DNA of 64,000 nucleotides from positions 310,001-374,000 of the forward strand of contig NZ_BAAARY010000005.1 in the NCBI RefSeq assembly GCF_039532605.1, written 5' to 3'. The position numbers and the translations under genes were made by a program. The notes under the pieces are model-generated. The model was not told the DNA's origin and did no database searches. It was given only the letters and a program-made list of their open reading frames with translations. Shown in pieces: positions 39,201 to 49,438 of this stretch. How positions within the stretch are numbered: the first letter of the stretch is position 1; each line of letters starts with the position of its first letter. The DNA comes from Pilimelia columellifera. Its GTDB lineage: Bacteria; Actinomycetota; Actinomycetes; Mycobacteriales; Micromonosporaceae.

Positions 39201-40019
39201 GTGCGCGTTCGAATGGATGTGGCCTACGACGGCGCCGACTTCTCCGGCTGGGCCGTGCAGCCGGACCGGCGGACCGTCGCCGGCGTCCTCGGCGATGCGT
39301 TACGGACCCTCTACGGCGTTGACCTGGAGCCCGGCCTCACGGTGGCCGGTCGGACCGACGCGGGCGTCCACGCCACCGGCCAGGTCTGCCACCTCGACCT
39401 GCCGCACTCCGAGCTGCCCGACCGCATGTCGCGACGCCTCAACGGCGTCCTTCCCGGTGACCTGCGGGTCACCGCCGTCAGCGCCGCACCGGCGGACTTC
39501 GACGCGCGGTTCGCGGCCACCTTCCGCCGCTACGAGTACCGGGTGACCGACGCCCCGTTCGGCGCGATGCCGCTGCGGCGGCGTGACACGCTGGCCTGGC
39601 CCCGGCCGTTGGAGCTGGACCGCCTCAACGCGGGGGCGGCGCTGCTGGTCGGCGAGCACGACTATGCGGCGTTCTGCCGGCACAAGGAGAACGCCACCAC
39701 CATCCGCGAGATCACCCGGCTCGACTGGCGGCGCGATTCCGACGGAATCCTGGTAGCGACGGTGCAGGCTGACGCCTTCTGCCAGGCGATGGTCCGCAGC
39801 CTCGTGGGCGCGATGCTCTTCGCCGGGGACGGCCGGCGTGACCCACGCTGGGTCGGCGAGCTGCTGTCGATGCGTTCCCGTTCCAGCGAGGTGACGGTCG
39901 CGCCGGCGCACGGGCTGGCGCTCGTCGCGGTGGGTTACCCGGATCCGGCCGACTTCGCCGGCCAGGCCACGAAGACCCGCCGGTTGCGGGTCCTGTCCCC
40001 GACGGAGCCGCAGCTGTGA
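39201..40019 (+). CDS. truA: tRNA pseudouridine synthase A
   Basis: This 272-residue enzyme modifies U38-U40 of tRNA anticodon arms. The catalytic Asp is D53 in GRTDAGVHATGQ, and AFCRHKE and QADAFCQAMVRSLVG follow. The GTG start follows GGAGAG. Directly downstream of the alpha operon as in most actinobacteria. Overlaps the next gene by 4 bases. Confidence 0.95.
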   Translation: MRVRMDVAYDGADFSGWAVQPDRRTVAGVLGDALRTLYGVDLEPGLTVAGRTDAGVHATGQVCHLDLPHSELPDRMSRRLNGVLPGDLRVTAVSAAPADFDARFAATFRRYEYRVTDAPFGAMPLRRRDTLAWPRPLELDRLNAGAALLVGEHDYAAFCRHKENATTIREITRLDWRRDSDGILVATVQADAFCQAMVRSLVGAMLFAGDGRRDPRWVGELLSMRSRSSEVTVAPAHGLALVAVGYPDPADFAGQATKTRRLRVLSPTEPQL

Positions 40020-40627
40020 CCGGTGAGCACTACTTCAGCGAGACCCCCTCGTCCGGCGGGACGCGTCGGCCCGTCGAGTTCGCGGTCGGCGGTCGGGACT
40101 ACCGGTTGTCGGTGGCGGGCGGGGTGTTCTCGGCCGGGCGGCTCGACCAGGGCACCGGCGTGCTGCTGCGCAAGGCGCCGTTGCCGGGGCCTGACGAACC
40201 CGGCCCGCTACTCGACCTCGGTTGCGGTTACGGCCCGATCGCGTGCGTCCTCGCTGATCGGGCGGCCACGGCGACCGTGTACGCGGTGGACGTCAACTCG
40301 CGGGCCCGTGAGCTGACCGCCGCGAACGCCTCGACGCTGGGCGTGGCCGACCGTCTGCGGGTGTGCGCCCCCGACGACGTGCCCGACGATGTCGCCTTCC
40401 GCCAGATCTGGAGCAACCCGCCGATCAGGATCGGCAAGGACGGGCTGCACGAGCTGTTACTGCGCTGGCTGCCCAGGCTGACCCCGGATGGCGTGGCGTG
40501 GCTGGTCGTCGCCCGGCACCTGGGCGCGGACTCGTTGCAGGAATGGTTGGCTGGCCGGGGATTCGTAGCGGAGCGGCAGGCCAGCCAGAAGGGCTTCCGG
40601 GTGCTGCGCGTCACCGCCGCTGACTAG
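40016..40627 (+). CDS. Class I SAM-dependent methyltransferase (MTS/RsmC-like)
   Basis: This 203-residue protein has an SAM-binding motif (LLDLGCGYGPIACVLA) and an NPPIRIGK motif. The latter is the NPP(F/Y/I) box of N6-adenine or N2-guanine methyltransferases acting on rRNA, such as the RsmC C-terminal domain. It is coupled to truA by a GTGA overlap, so a role in RNA modification is likely. The exact substrate is not known. Confidence 0.85.
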   Translation: MTGEHYFSETPSSGGTRRPVEFAVGGRDYRLSVAGGVFSAGRLDQGTGVLLRKAPLPGPDEPGPLLDLGCGYGPIACVLADRAATATVYAVDVNSRARELTAANASTLGVADRLRVCAPDDVPDDVAFRQIWSNPPIRIGKDGLHELLLRWLPRLTPDGVAWLVVARHLGADSLQEWLAGRGFVAERQASQKGFRVLRVTAAD

Positions 40628-40721
40628 CCTCCGGCGTACGGGCCTGTCCCGGAAAACCGTCTGACAGGGACGGGGCGATGGGCGACGATCCAGTGTCAGG
40701 CAGCGCGATGGAGGGCCGGTC

Positions 40722-42395
40722 ATGGGGTACGTGGACGTCAGTGGGGTGGCCCACACGTTGCCGGATGGTCGACAGCTGTTCGCCAATGTCTCGTTCCGGG
40801 TCGCCGATGGCGCGAAGATCGCTCTGGTGGGTCCGAACGGCGCCGGCAAGACGACGTTGCTGCGGATGGTCGCCGGTGACCTGCCGGTGGTGACCGGCGG
40901 CATCGCCCGGGCGGGCGGCCTGGGCGTCATGCGGCAGTTCATCGGAATGATCGGCGACGAGACGACCCTGGCTGATCTGGCGCTGTCGTTGGCGCCGCCG
41001 CCGGTGCGGGCCGCCGGCGTCAGGCTTGTCGCGGCCGAGGCCGCGTTGCCTGCGGCGGAGGCTGCCGGCCGGCACTCCAGCGCGGCTCAGAAGGCACAGC
41101 TCGCCTACGCTGACGCGCTCGGCGCCTGGGGGGAGAGCGGCGGCTACGACGCCGAGGTCGTCTTCGACATGGTGGCCACCACGGTGTTGAACCTGCCCTG
41201 GGAGCAGTGCCGGACCCGTCCGGTCCGGACTCTTTCGGGCGGTCAACAGAAGCGGTTCGCCCTGGACCTGCTCCTGCGCGGTCCGGACGAGGTGCTGTTG
41301 CTCGATGAGCCGGACAACTTCCTGGACGTCCCGGGTAAGCGCTGGCTGGAGCGGCGGCTGGGCGAGTCCACGAAGTCGGTGCTCTACGTCTCGCACGACC
41401 GGGAGTTGCTGGCCCAGACCGCCGACCGGGTGGTGGCGGTCGAGGGCGGCAGCGCCTGGGTCCATCCGGGCGGCTTCGCGTCCTGGCACGAGGCCCGGTC
41501 GGCCCGGCACGACAAGCTTGAGGAACGGCGCCGTCGCTGGGACGAGGAGCGGGCGAAGCTGCGTGAGCTGATGTTCATGTACAAGCAGAAGGCCGCCTAC
41601 AACGACGGTCTGGCGTCCCGCTACCAGGCGGCGCAGACCCGGTTGCGCAAGTTCGAGGAGGCCGGGCCGCCGCCGTTGCCGCCGAAGGAGCAGGACATCC
41701 GGATGCGGCTGTCCGGCGGGCGCACCGGCAAGCGTGCGGTGATCGCCGAGCGGTTGGAGCTGGAGGGGTTGACCTTCCCGTTCGATCTGGAGATCTGGTA
41801 CGGGGACCGGGTGGCGGTGCTCGGCGCGAACGGCACCGGCAAGTCGCACTTCCTGCGGTTGTTGGCGCGCGGCGGCACCGACCCGGACCCGGGGACGATT
41901 CCGCTGGACGGTCTGGCGTTGGCGCAGGTGGCCCACGAAGGGGTGGTCCGCCTGGGCGCCCGGGTGGTGCCGGGGCACTTCTCGCAGACCCACGACCGTC
42001 CGGAGCTGGTGGACCGCCCCCTGGTGGACATCCTGTGGCGCGGCGATGACCACCGCTCCGGGATGGACCGGCAGGCGGCCATGGGCAAGCTGAGCCGGTA
42101 CGACCTCGCCGCCCAGGGGGACCAACGCTTCGGCACCCTTTCCGGCGGGCAGCAGGCCCGGTTCCTGGTGCTGCTGCTGGAGCTGTCCGGCGCCACGCTG
42201 CTGCTGCTCGACGAGCCGACCGACAACCTCGACCTGGCCAGCGCGCAGGCGTTGGAGGACGGCCTGGCCGCGTTCGACGGGACGGTGATCGCGGTCACCC
42301 ACGATCGTTGGTTCACCCGGTCCTTCGACCGGTTCATCCTTTTCGGCGGCGACAACGAGGTCCGTGAGGTCCCCGAGCCGGTCTGGGACGTGTAG
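40722..42395 (+). CDS. ABC-F family ATPase
   Basis: This 557-residue protein has two ATP-binding cassettes and no membrane segments. Walker A1 is GPNGAGKTT (residues 37-45), signature 1 is LSGGQQKR (near 170), and Walker B1 is LLLDEPDNFLD. Walker A2 is GANGTGKS (near 367), signature 2 is LSGGQQAR (near 472), and Walker B2 is LLLDEPTDNLD. An Arg/Lys-rich linker joins the cassettes. ABC-F proteins act on the ribosome (EttA/Uup type or antibiotic protection). No antibiotic cluster is nearby, so a housekeeping role is more likely; this is inference. Confidence 0.9.
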   Translation: MGYVDVSGVAHTLPDGRQLFANVSFRVADGAKIALVGPNGAGKTTLLRMVAGDLPVVTGGIARAGGLGVMRQFIGMIGDETTLADLALSLAPPPVRAAGVRLVAAEAALPAAEAAGRHSSAAQKAQLAYADALGAWGESGGYDAEVVFDMVATTVLNLPWEQCRTRPVRTLSGGQQKRFALDLLLRGPDEVLLLDEPDNFLDVPGKRWLERRLGESTKSVLYVSHDRELLAQTADRVVAVEGGSAWVHPGGFASWHEARSARHDKLEERRRRWDEERAKLRELMFMYKQKAAYNDGLASRYQAAQTRLRKFEEAGPPPLPPKEQDIRMRLSGGRTGKRAVIAERLELEGLTFPFDLEIWYGDRVAVLGANGTGKSHFLRLLARGGTDPDPGTIPLDGLALAQVAHEGVVRLGARVVPGHFSQTHDRPELVDRPLVDILWRGDDHRSGMDRQAAMGKLSRYDLAAQGDQRFGTLSGGQQARFLVLLLELSGATLLLLDEPTDNLDLASAQALEDGLAAFDGTVIAVTHDRWFTRSFDRFILFGGDNEVREVPEPVWDV

Positions 42396-42413
42396 GCCGC
42401 CGCGCCGCCGCCC

Positions 42414-42442
42414 TGGTGACCTTCGATGGCTGGCGGTAGGCT
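42414..42442 (+). promoter_or_regulatory. Putative promoter of the thiamine operon
   Basis: TGGTGA and TAGGCT are separated by 17 bases, immediately upstream of the TPP riboswitch. The -35 is weak. Confidence 0.4.
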
Positions 42443-42451
42443 CCGGCGCAG

Positions 42452-42542
42452 ACACATCCGCGGGAGCCCGGTGCACCGGGCTGAGAGGGGGGCTGTCAGC
42501 CTCCGACCGCCGAACCTGATCCGGGTAATGCCGGCGCAGGGA
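42452..42542 (+). promoter_or_regulatory. TPP riboswitch (THI element)
   Basis: The conserved TPP-aptamer blocks appear in order: a P2/P3 hairpin with GGGCTGAGAGG (near 42477-42487), then GAACCTGATCCGGGTAATGCC (key blocks ACCTGATC and GGGTAATGCCGGCGCAGGGA, up to 42542). The thiE ribosome-binding site (GGAGG) lies at the 3' edge, 8 to 12 bases before the ATG, so translational sequestration is the likely mode. It controls all seven downstream genes. Confidence 0.93.
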
Positions 42543-42553
42543 GGAGCCATGCC

Positions 42554-43222
42554 ATGCCGCCGGTCGGTCGTCTGCACCTCATCACCGACACGAGACCGGG
42601 TCGGGACCCGCTCGCGGTTCTACGTGCCGCGTTGACGGTTCCAGCGTTGGCGCCGCTGGGCCCGTTGATGGTGCAGGTCCGGGTCGAGGACGACTGGACG
42701 GACCGTCAGGCGTACGAGTTGGCGCAGGCGGCCGTGCAGTTGTGCGCCGCGTCCGGGGCGGTCTGCCTGGTCAACGACCGGGTGGATGTGGCGCTCGCCG
42801 TTGGGGCGGCCGGCGTCCACCTGGGCGCCGACGATCTGCCGGTCGAGGTGGCCCGGCGGTTGCTCGGCCCGGGCGCGGTGATCGGCGCGACCGCCAGAGG
42901 ACCGGATGGCGCGCTCGCCGCGTTGGAGGCCGGCGCCAGCTACCTGGGCGTCGGCCCGGCCTACCCGACCACCACAAAGGACGGCCTCCCGGACAGCATC
43001 GGTCCGTCCGGCGTGGCGGCGGTGGCCGCCGCGACCAGACTGCCGGTGGTCGCGATCGGCGGGGTCACCGCGGACCGGGCGCCCGGGCTGCTCGCCGCCG
43101 GCGCGTACGGGGTCGCGGTCGTCGGCGCGGTCAGCGCCGCCGCCGACCCGGCGCAGGCGTTGGCGCGGCTGGTCTCGTGCCTGTCCTCGGCCTTCGACGG
43201 CAGCGGGGCGGGCGCCCGGTGA
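42554..43222 (+). CDS. thiE: Thiamine phosphate synthase
   Basis: This 222-residue TIM-barrel enzyme joins HMP-PP and thiazole phosphate to make thiamine phosphate. Visible family blocks are LHLITDTRPG, LVNDRVDVALAVGAAGVHLGADDLP, YLGVGPAYPTTTK and VVAIGGVTADRA. The usual G-x-S-x-H block reads IGATARGPD, a divergence worth noting. ATG 12 bases after the riboswitch; an overlapping ATG at 42549 is in the wrong frame. GTGA overlap with thiO. Confidence 0.9.
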   Translation: MPPVGRLHLITDTRPGRDPLAVLRAALTVPALAPLGPLMVQVRVEDDWTDRQAYELAQAAVQLCAASGAVCLVNDRVDVALAVGAAGVHLGADDLPVEVARRLLGPGAVIGATARGPDGALAALEAGASYLGVGPAYPTTTKDGLPDSIGPSGVAAVAAATRLPVVAIGGVTADRAPGLLAAGAYGVAVVGAVSAAADPAQALARLVSCLSSAFDGSGAGAR

Positions 43223-44307
43223 GCCGCGTCGCGGTGGTCGGCGGCGGCCCGGTCGGACTCGCTTCAGCGTGGCGGTGCGCCCAGCGCGGTCACACGGTGA
43301 CCGTGTACGACCCGGGCCGGGCCGGGCCGACTGGCGCCTGGTCGGTCGCCGCCGGCATGCTGGCGCCCGTGGCCGAGGCATACTTCGGCGAGCGGGAGCT
43401 GACAGCGCTGCTGCTGCACGCCGGGGCCGGCTGGCCGGCGTTCGCCGCTGAGCTGGGCGCGGTCGCCGACATCGGTTACCGGGCCGAGGGGACGCTGGTG
43501 GCCGCGCTGACCGCCGACGACCTGGCCGAGGCGCACCGTCTCATCCGTTACCAGGCCGAGCTGGGTTTGCCAATCGAGGCGTTGCGTGGCCCGGCGGTCC
43601 GGGAGCTGGCGCCGCTGCTGGCGTCGCGGGTGCGCGGCGGGGCGTTCGCCGCCGCCGACCATTGCGTCGACCCGCGTCGGCTGGTCGCCGCTCTCCGGCA
43701 GGTGGCGGAGTCGGCCGGCGTGGTGTCGGTCGACGCGCTGGTAGTGGATCTGTACACGATCGACGCTGACGTCGTCGTCGTGGCGGCCGGATGCGGGTCC
43801 GCGGCGCTGACCGGTCTGCCGGTGCGCCCGGTGAAGGGCCAGGTGCTGCGGCTACGCGCCCCGGACGGCCAGCCGCCAGGCTTCCGGCACATGATCAGGG
43901 GCTTTGTGGACGGACGCCGGGTGTACCTGGCGCCGAGGTCCGACGGCGAGGTCGTCGTGGGGGCGACCGCCGAGGAGCGCGGTGACGCTGTCCCCACCGC
44001 CGGGGGCGCCTTCGAGCTGCTGCGCGCGGCTATCGACCTGCTGCCCGAGCTGAGCGAGTACGCCCTGGTCGAAGTGGGTGTGGGGCACCGGCCCGGCACC
44101 CCGGACAACGGACCGATCCTGGGCTGGCTGCCGTCGTCGGGGCCCCGGGTCCTAGCGGCGACCGGCCACTACCGGCACGGGATCCTGCTCGCCCCCGCCA
44201 CCGCCGACGCGGTCGCCACCATGATCGATGACGGACCGCCGGCCGCCGCCTGGGCGCCGTACCGGCCCGGACGGTTCACCCAGCGGAAGGAGGACGCCCA
44301 TGCCTGA
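43219..44307 (+). CDS. thiO: Glycine oxidase ThiO
   Basis: This 362-residue FAD-dependent oxidase has the dinucleotide-binding VAVVGGGPVGLASAW, the AAGMLAP block and GHYRHGILLAPATA near the C-terminus. It oxidises glycine to the imine (dehydroglycine) needed for thiazole formation in aerobes. The GTG overlaps the thiE stop, and it overlaps thiS by 8 bases. Confidence 0.93.
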   Translation: MSRVAVVGGGPVGLASAWRCAQRGHTVTVYDPGRAGPTGAWSVAAGMLAPVAEAYFGERELTALLLHAGAGWPAFAAELGAVADIGYRAEGTLVAALTADDLAEAHRLIRYQAELGLPIEALRGPAVRELAPLLASRVRGGAFAAADHCVDPRRLVAALRQVAESAGVVSVDALVVDLYTIDADVVVVAAGCGSAALTGLPVRPVKGQVLRLRAPDGQPPGFRHMIRGFVDGRRVYLAPRSDGEVVVGATAEERGDAVPTAGGAFELLRAAIDLLPELSEYALVEVGVGHRPGTPDNGPILGWLPSSGPRVLAATGHYRHGILLAPATADAVATMIDDGPPAAAWAPYRPGRFTQRKEDAHA

Positions 44308-44503
44308 TGTGCTGGTCAACGGGAACGCCAGAAGGGTGCCGGATGAGACGACGGTAGCGCAGCTGGTGCTGTTGGTCGCCGGGCTCAGCCGGGGAATCGC
44401 CGTCGCCGTCAACGGCGAGGTGTTGACCAGATCCGCCTGGCCGGCGACGGTGCTGTCGGCTGGCGACGAGGTCGAGGTGCTCACGGCGGCACAAGGTGGT
44501 TGA
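44300..44503 (+). CDS. thiS: Sulfur carrier protein ThiS
   Basis: This 67-residue ubiquitin-like carrier ends in the required Gly-Gly (AAQGG), which is adenylated and thiocarboxylated. The core VLVNGNARRVPDETTVAQLV fits the family. ATG after AAGGAGGACGCC. Overlaps thiG by 8 bases. No thiF is seen in this cluster, so the activating enzyme must be encoded elsewhere. Confidence 0.93.
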   Translation: MPDVLVNGNARRVPDETTVAQLVLLVAGLSRGIAVAVNGEVLTRSAWPATVLSAGDEVEVLTAAQGG

Positions 44504-45281
44504 GCTAACAGACCGGCTGGTCATCGCGGGGGAGGCCCTGTCGTCGCGGCTCATCCTGGGCACCGGCGGCGCGTCCAGCCTGGCGGCGCTGGAAGCGGCG
44601 ATCACCGCGTCAGCGACCGCGATGGTCACCGTGGCGCTACGTCGGGTCGACGCCGCCGCCGGTCAGCCCGGCGGGCTCATCGACCTCATCGACCGCTGCG
44701 GCGTGCGGGTGCTGCCGAACACCGCCGGCTGCTACACCGCGGCCGAGGCGGTCAAGGTCGCCCATCTGGCCCGCGAGGCGTTCGCGACGAACTGGGTCAA
44801 GCTGGAGGTCATCGGTGACGACCGGACCCTGTTGCCGGACGCGGTGGAGCTGGTCCGGGCCGCCGAGCAGCTCGTCGACGACGGTTTCGTCGTCCTCCCG
44901 TACACCACCGACGACCCGGTGCTGGCCCGCCGCCTGGCCGATCTGGGCTGCGCCGCCGTCATGCCTGCCGGCGCCCCGATCGGCTCCGGGCTGGGCATCA
45001 CCAACCCGCACCACATCCGGCTGATCCGGCAGGTCGTCGACGTGCCGGTGATCCTCGACGCCGGGATCGGCACCGCCAGCGACGCCGCGCTCGCCATGGA
45101 GTTGGGCTGTGACGCGGTCCTGCTCGCCACCGCCGTCACCCGGGCCCAGGACCCGACCGCGATGGCGCACGCGATGCGGCACGCGGTGACCGCCGGGCGC
45201 CTGGCCGCGGGGGCGGGGCGGATTCCGCGGCGTTTCCACGCATTGGCGTCCACTCCGGACGAAGGGCGGCCGGACCTGTGA
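44496..45281 (+). CDS. thiG: Thiazole synthase ThiG
   Basis: This 261-residue TIM barrel makes the thiazole phosphate from DXP, ThiS-COSH and dehydroglycine. The Schiff-base lysine is K102 in NWVKLEVIGD, and PNTAGCYTAAEAV and DAGIGTASDAALAMELGCDAVLL (key DAGIGTASDAA) are intact. The GTG lies inside the end of thiS, so the two are translationally coupled. Confidence 0.95.
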   Translation: MVELTDRLVIAGEALSSRLILGTGGASSLAALEAAITASATAMVTVALRRVDAAAGQPGGLIDLIDRCGVRVLPNTAGCYTAAEAVKVAHLAREAFATNWVKLEVIGDDRTLLPDAVELVRAAEQLVDDGFVVLPYTTDDPVLARRLADLGCAAVMPAGAPIGSGLGITNPHHIRLIRQVVDVPVILDAGIGTASDAALAMELGCDAVLLATAVTRAQDPTAMAHAMRHAVTAGRLAAGAGRIPRRFHALASTPDEGRPDL

Positions 45282-45979
45282 GCCTCTGGGTGCTGACTGA
45301 CCGTCGCCAGGCGGTCCGTCCGCTGGTCGAGGTCGTCTGCGCGGCGGTCGCGGCCGGCGCGGGGACGGTGCTGCTGCGTGAGCGGGATCTGCCGCGGGGC
45401 GAGCGAGTCAAGCTCGTCGAGCGCCTGCGCGCGGTGATTCCGCCCGGCCAGGCGCGGCTGGTGGTCGCCGGCGCGGACCCGCTGGGCGGCGACGCGGTTC
45501 ACCTGTCGGCCGCGGAGACGGCGCCGGTGGGGCTGTCACTGGTCGGGCGGTCCTGTCACGACGCCGTCGACCTTGCCGCGTTGGCCTCCGACTGGCCGGG
45601 TCCGCCGGCGGTCGATTACGCGTTCGTGTCGCCGGTGTACGCCACCGAATCCAAGCCCGGCTACGGCCCGCCCGTGGGCGTGGCCGGGCTGGCGGCGTTG
45701 GTCCGGATCGCGCCCGTGCCGGTGGTGGCGCTCGGTGGGATCAGCGCGCCGGCGCAGGTCACCGAGTGTCTGTCCGCTGGCGCGGTCGCCGTCGCGGTGA
45801 TGGGGGCGATCATGCGTGCGGACGACCCGGGGGCCGTGGTGGCGGAAATGCTCACGGCCGCGCGCGCTGTCGTCCCGGACGGCCGGCTCGGCGATGTCGC
45901 GGAGCTGACCGGCGCCCGCGCCCGCCTAGCGGGCTCCGGTCTCGCGGCGGCGCTCGCCGGACCGGCGGTAGGCCGGTGA
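45278..45979 (+). CDS. Second ThiE-family protein, TenI-like (candidate thiazole tautomerase)
   Basis: This 233-residue protein is homologous to ThiE but differs from the first copy. It has the SxH motif (GRSCHDAVDLAAL) and SPVYATESKPGYGPPVG, both typical of TenI, which aromatises the ThiG product and lacks thiamine phosphate synthase activity in B. subtilis. The catalytic-type His in SCH supports tautomerase function. It sits between thiG and thiD with 4-base overlaps on both sides. A second, divergent ThiE is the alternative. Confidence 0.8.
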   Translation: MSLWVLTDRRQAVRPLVEVVCAAVAAGAGTVLLRERDLPRGERVKLVERLRAVIPPGQARLVVAGADPLGGDAVHLSAAETAPVGLSLVGRSCHDAVDLAALASDWPGPPAVDYAFVSPVYATESKPGYGPPVGVAGLAALVRIAPVPVVALGGISAPAQVTECLSAGAVAVAVMGAIMRADDPGAVVAEMLTAARAVVPDGRLGDVAELTGARARLAGSGLAAALAGPAVGR

Positions 45980-46838
45980 CCGACCCCGCCGACCCGCCGC
46001 CGGACCAGGCGCGGCCCGACCGCGCCGGAGGCCGTGGCGGGGACGGCACACCGCTGGTCGCGTTGACGATCGCCGGCTCAGATTCCTGCGGCGGGGCCGG
46101 CGTCCAGGCCGATCTGCGCACCTTCGCCGCCCACGGCCTGCACGGGGCCAGCGTCATCACCGCGGTCACGGCGCAGAACACGGTCGGGGTGCGGCTGGTG
46201 CGGGCGATGACGGCCGATGTGGTCACCGCGCAGCTCGACGCGGTGCTCGCCGACCTGCCCGTCGCCGTCGTCAAGATCGGAATGCTGGCGAGCGGGGAGA
46301 TCGGCCGGGTGTTGGCGCACCGGGCGGCGGCCGGGGTGCTGCCGCCGTTCGTCCTCGACCCGGTGCTGGTGTCGTCGTCGGGGGCCCGGCTGGGCAGCGC
46401 GGAGTCGGTGACCCGGTTGCTGCCGTACGCGCGGGTCCTCACCCCGAACCGGGCCGAGGCGGGCGCCCTGCTCGGCCGTCCGGTGCGAACTTCGGCAGAG
46501 GCCTCCGCGGCGGCCCGCGAGCTGGCCGCGCTGGGCCCGGCCGCGGTGGTGGTCACCGGTGGCGACGCCGTCGGAGCGCCTGTGGACAACCTGTGGACAA
46601 CCGGCGTGGGTGGCCGTGCGTTCGCAGGTCAGCGGGTTGCTACCCGGAACACCCACGGCACCGGTTGCACGTTCGCTTCGGCATTGGCCGCCCGGCTGGC
46701 GCTCGGTGACGACATCCCGACGGCTGTCGGGGCGGCCCGACTTTTCGTGGCCCGTGCGCTGGCCGGCGCGTGCGGGTGGCAGCTCGGCGCCGGTCACGGT
46801 CCACTCGATCAGCTCGGGTGGGGATCAGGGGAGGGTTA

Positions 46839-46839
<1 letters not shown>
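45976..46839 (+). CDS. thiD: Hydroxymethylpyrimidine kinase / phosphomethylpyrimidine kinase
   Basis: This 287-residue ribokinase-fold enzyme phosphorylates HMP and HMP-P. Motifs are IAGSDSCGGAGVQADLRTF and NTHGTGCTFASALAA (the GTGC anion hole). About 25 Pro/Asp/Arg-rich residues precede the core. GTG overlaps the previous stop, and the TAA shares its last A with the thiC ATG. Confidence 0.95.
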
Positions 46840-48446
<1,607 letters not shown>

Positions 48447-48459
48447 CCCTCGTTCGTTG

Positions 48460-48517
48460 TTGACCATGACTTGTGCGCGTGAATCGACCTGGATTCGCGC
48501 GCACAAGTCATGATCAA
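48460..48517. terminator. 26-bp inverted repeat, bidirectional terminator after thiC
   Basis: Arms at 48460-48485 and 48492-48517 pair at 24 of 26 positions plus one T-G wobble, around a 6-base loop. The core is CATGACTTGTGCGCG. It lies between convergent genes (thiC and the CBS protein), so it can stop transcription both ways. It is much longer and less GC-biased than other terminators in the window. Confidence 0.75.
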
Positions 48518-48588
48518 TGCAGCTCTGCCGGTCTGCTCGGTGCTCGGGCGGCGGGGCTGGCTGGGGTGGGCGGCGGGGTGCTGGTGGG

Positions 48589-49005
48589 TCAGTGGCTGGG
48601 CGGGGCGGCGGAGATGTCGGCCAGGGCCGAGGTCCGGTCCTGCTCCTGGGCCAGGTCGCCGATCGAGACCACGCCGACCGGCTTGGCGCCCTCGCACACG
48701 GCCAGTCGACGGACCGCGTGCTTACGCATCATGCTCACGGCATTGCTCACCGGCTCGTCGGCCGAGATGGTCTTCACCTGGCCGCTGGCAATCTCCTTGA
48801 CGCTAGTGGCGCTCGGGTCGCGTCCGGCCGCCACCGCGCGGACCGCGATGTCACGGTCGGTGACGATTCCGCGCAGCTGGTTCCCCTCGACCACGAGGAC
48901 ATCGCCGATGTCGCTGTCGCGCATCCGTTGGGCGGCTTCGGCGAGGCTGGCTTCCGGGGTGAGGCAGATCGGATCAGTGGTCATCACGTCGCGTACGGTT
49001 GTCAT
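48589..49005 (-). CDS. CBS-pair domain protein
   Basis: This 138-residue protein consists of two CBS motifs (VRDVMTTDPICLTPEASLAEAA, then VKEIASGQVKTISADEPVSNAV) and the GIVTDRDIAVRAVA and GVVSIGDLA ends. Such stand-alone pairs bind adenine nucleotides; the actinobacterial relatives include hypoxic response protein 1 (HRP1), but no zinc-binding Cys pair is apparent. ATG has AGGAGGA upstream on the minus strand. Function unknown. Confidence 0.9.
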   Translation of the reverse strand: MTTVRDVMTTDPICLTPEASLAEAAQRMRDSDIGDVLVVEGNQLRGIVTDRDIAVRAVAAGRDPSATSVKEIASGQVKTISADEPVSNAVSMMRKHAVRRLAVCEGAKPVGVVSIGDLAQEQDRTSALADISAAPPSH

Positions 49006-49438
49006 GGTTCCTCCTGTCCGGTACCGGGTTTGTCGGGGTCTGCTTACCCCTGCCGTCGCCGCCTAACCCCTGCCGCGACGGCGCCAGCGTCCGCCCCCGG
49101 GACGCCGGCCCCACTTTGACCCCCGCCGGAAGCGCCGGGTATCGTTGCCCGCTGGTGTGCGGCCGTGCTGGCCGTACCCGTGCGGTAAGCTCCACGGTTG
49201 TGCGCGGCTGGGCTTTATGGGGTCCCGCCTGAGCTCAACGGTCGTGCGAAGCAGGCAAGTGGTAAGCAGGCAAACCTCGTGGCCGGCAGGCCCCGTCGGT
49301 GTTCGTCCTGCTCGCCTCCGGCGCGCTGACAGAGCTGACGCGCCGGACAGCGGAGCACCCTCGACGCAGAGGATTCCTCAGCGCTGAGGACTCAGCACCA
49401 AGGGCGGACCGTCCCCGACTACGAGACAAGGTAGACCT
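49006..49438 (+). other. 433-base rplM leader region
   Basis: No gene is supported. Features include a -10-like TAAGCT (49186-49191) without a good -35, and a tandem AAGCAGGCAA (49249-49258 and 49264-49273). A hairpin CCGGCGCG/CGCGCCGG (49318-49325 with 49339-49346) and the perfect 16-base palindrome TCCTCAGCGCTGAGGA (49375-49390) follow. This may be a regulatory leader for the L13-S9 operon. Confidence 0.5.

Noticed and set aside
40611..42476. A 621-residue minus-strand frame across the ABC-F gene
   Set aside because: Antisense shadow; composition is Gln/Arg/Val-rich noise and the ABC-F motifs on the plus strand are complete.
42549..42551. ATG five bases before the thiE start
   Set aside because: It opens a different frame that gives a short Arg-rich peptide; the ThiE frame starts at 42554.
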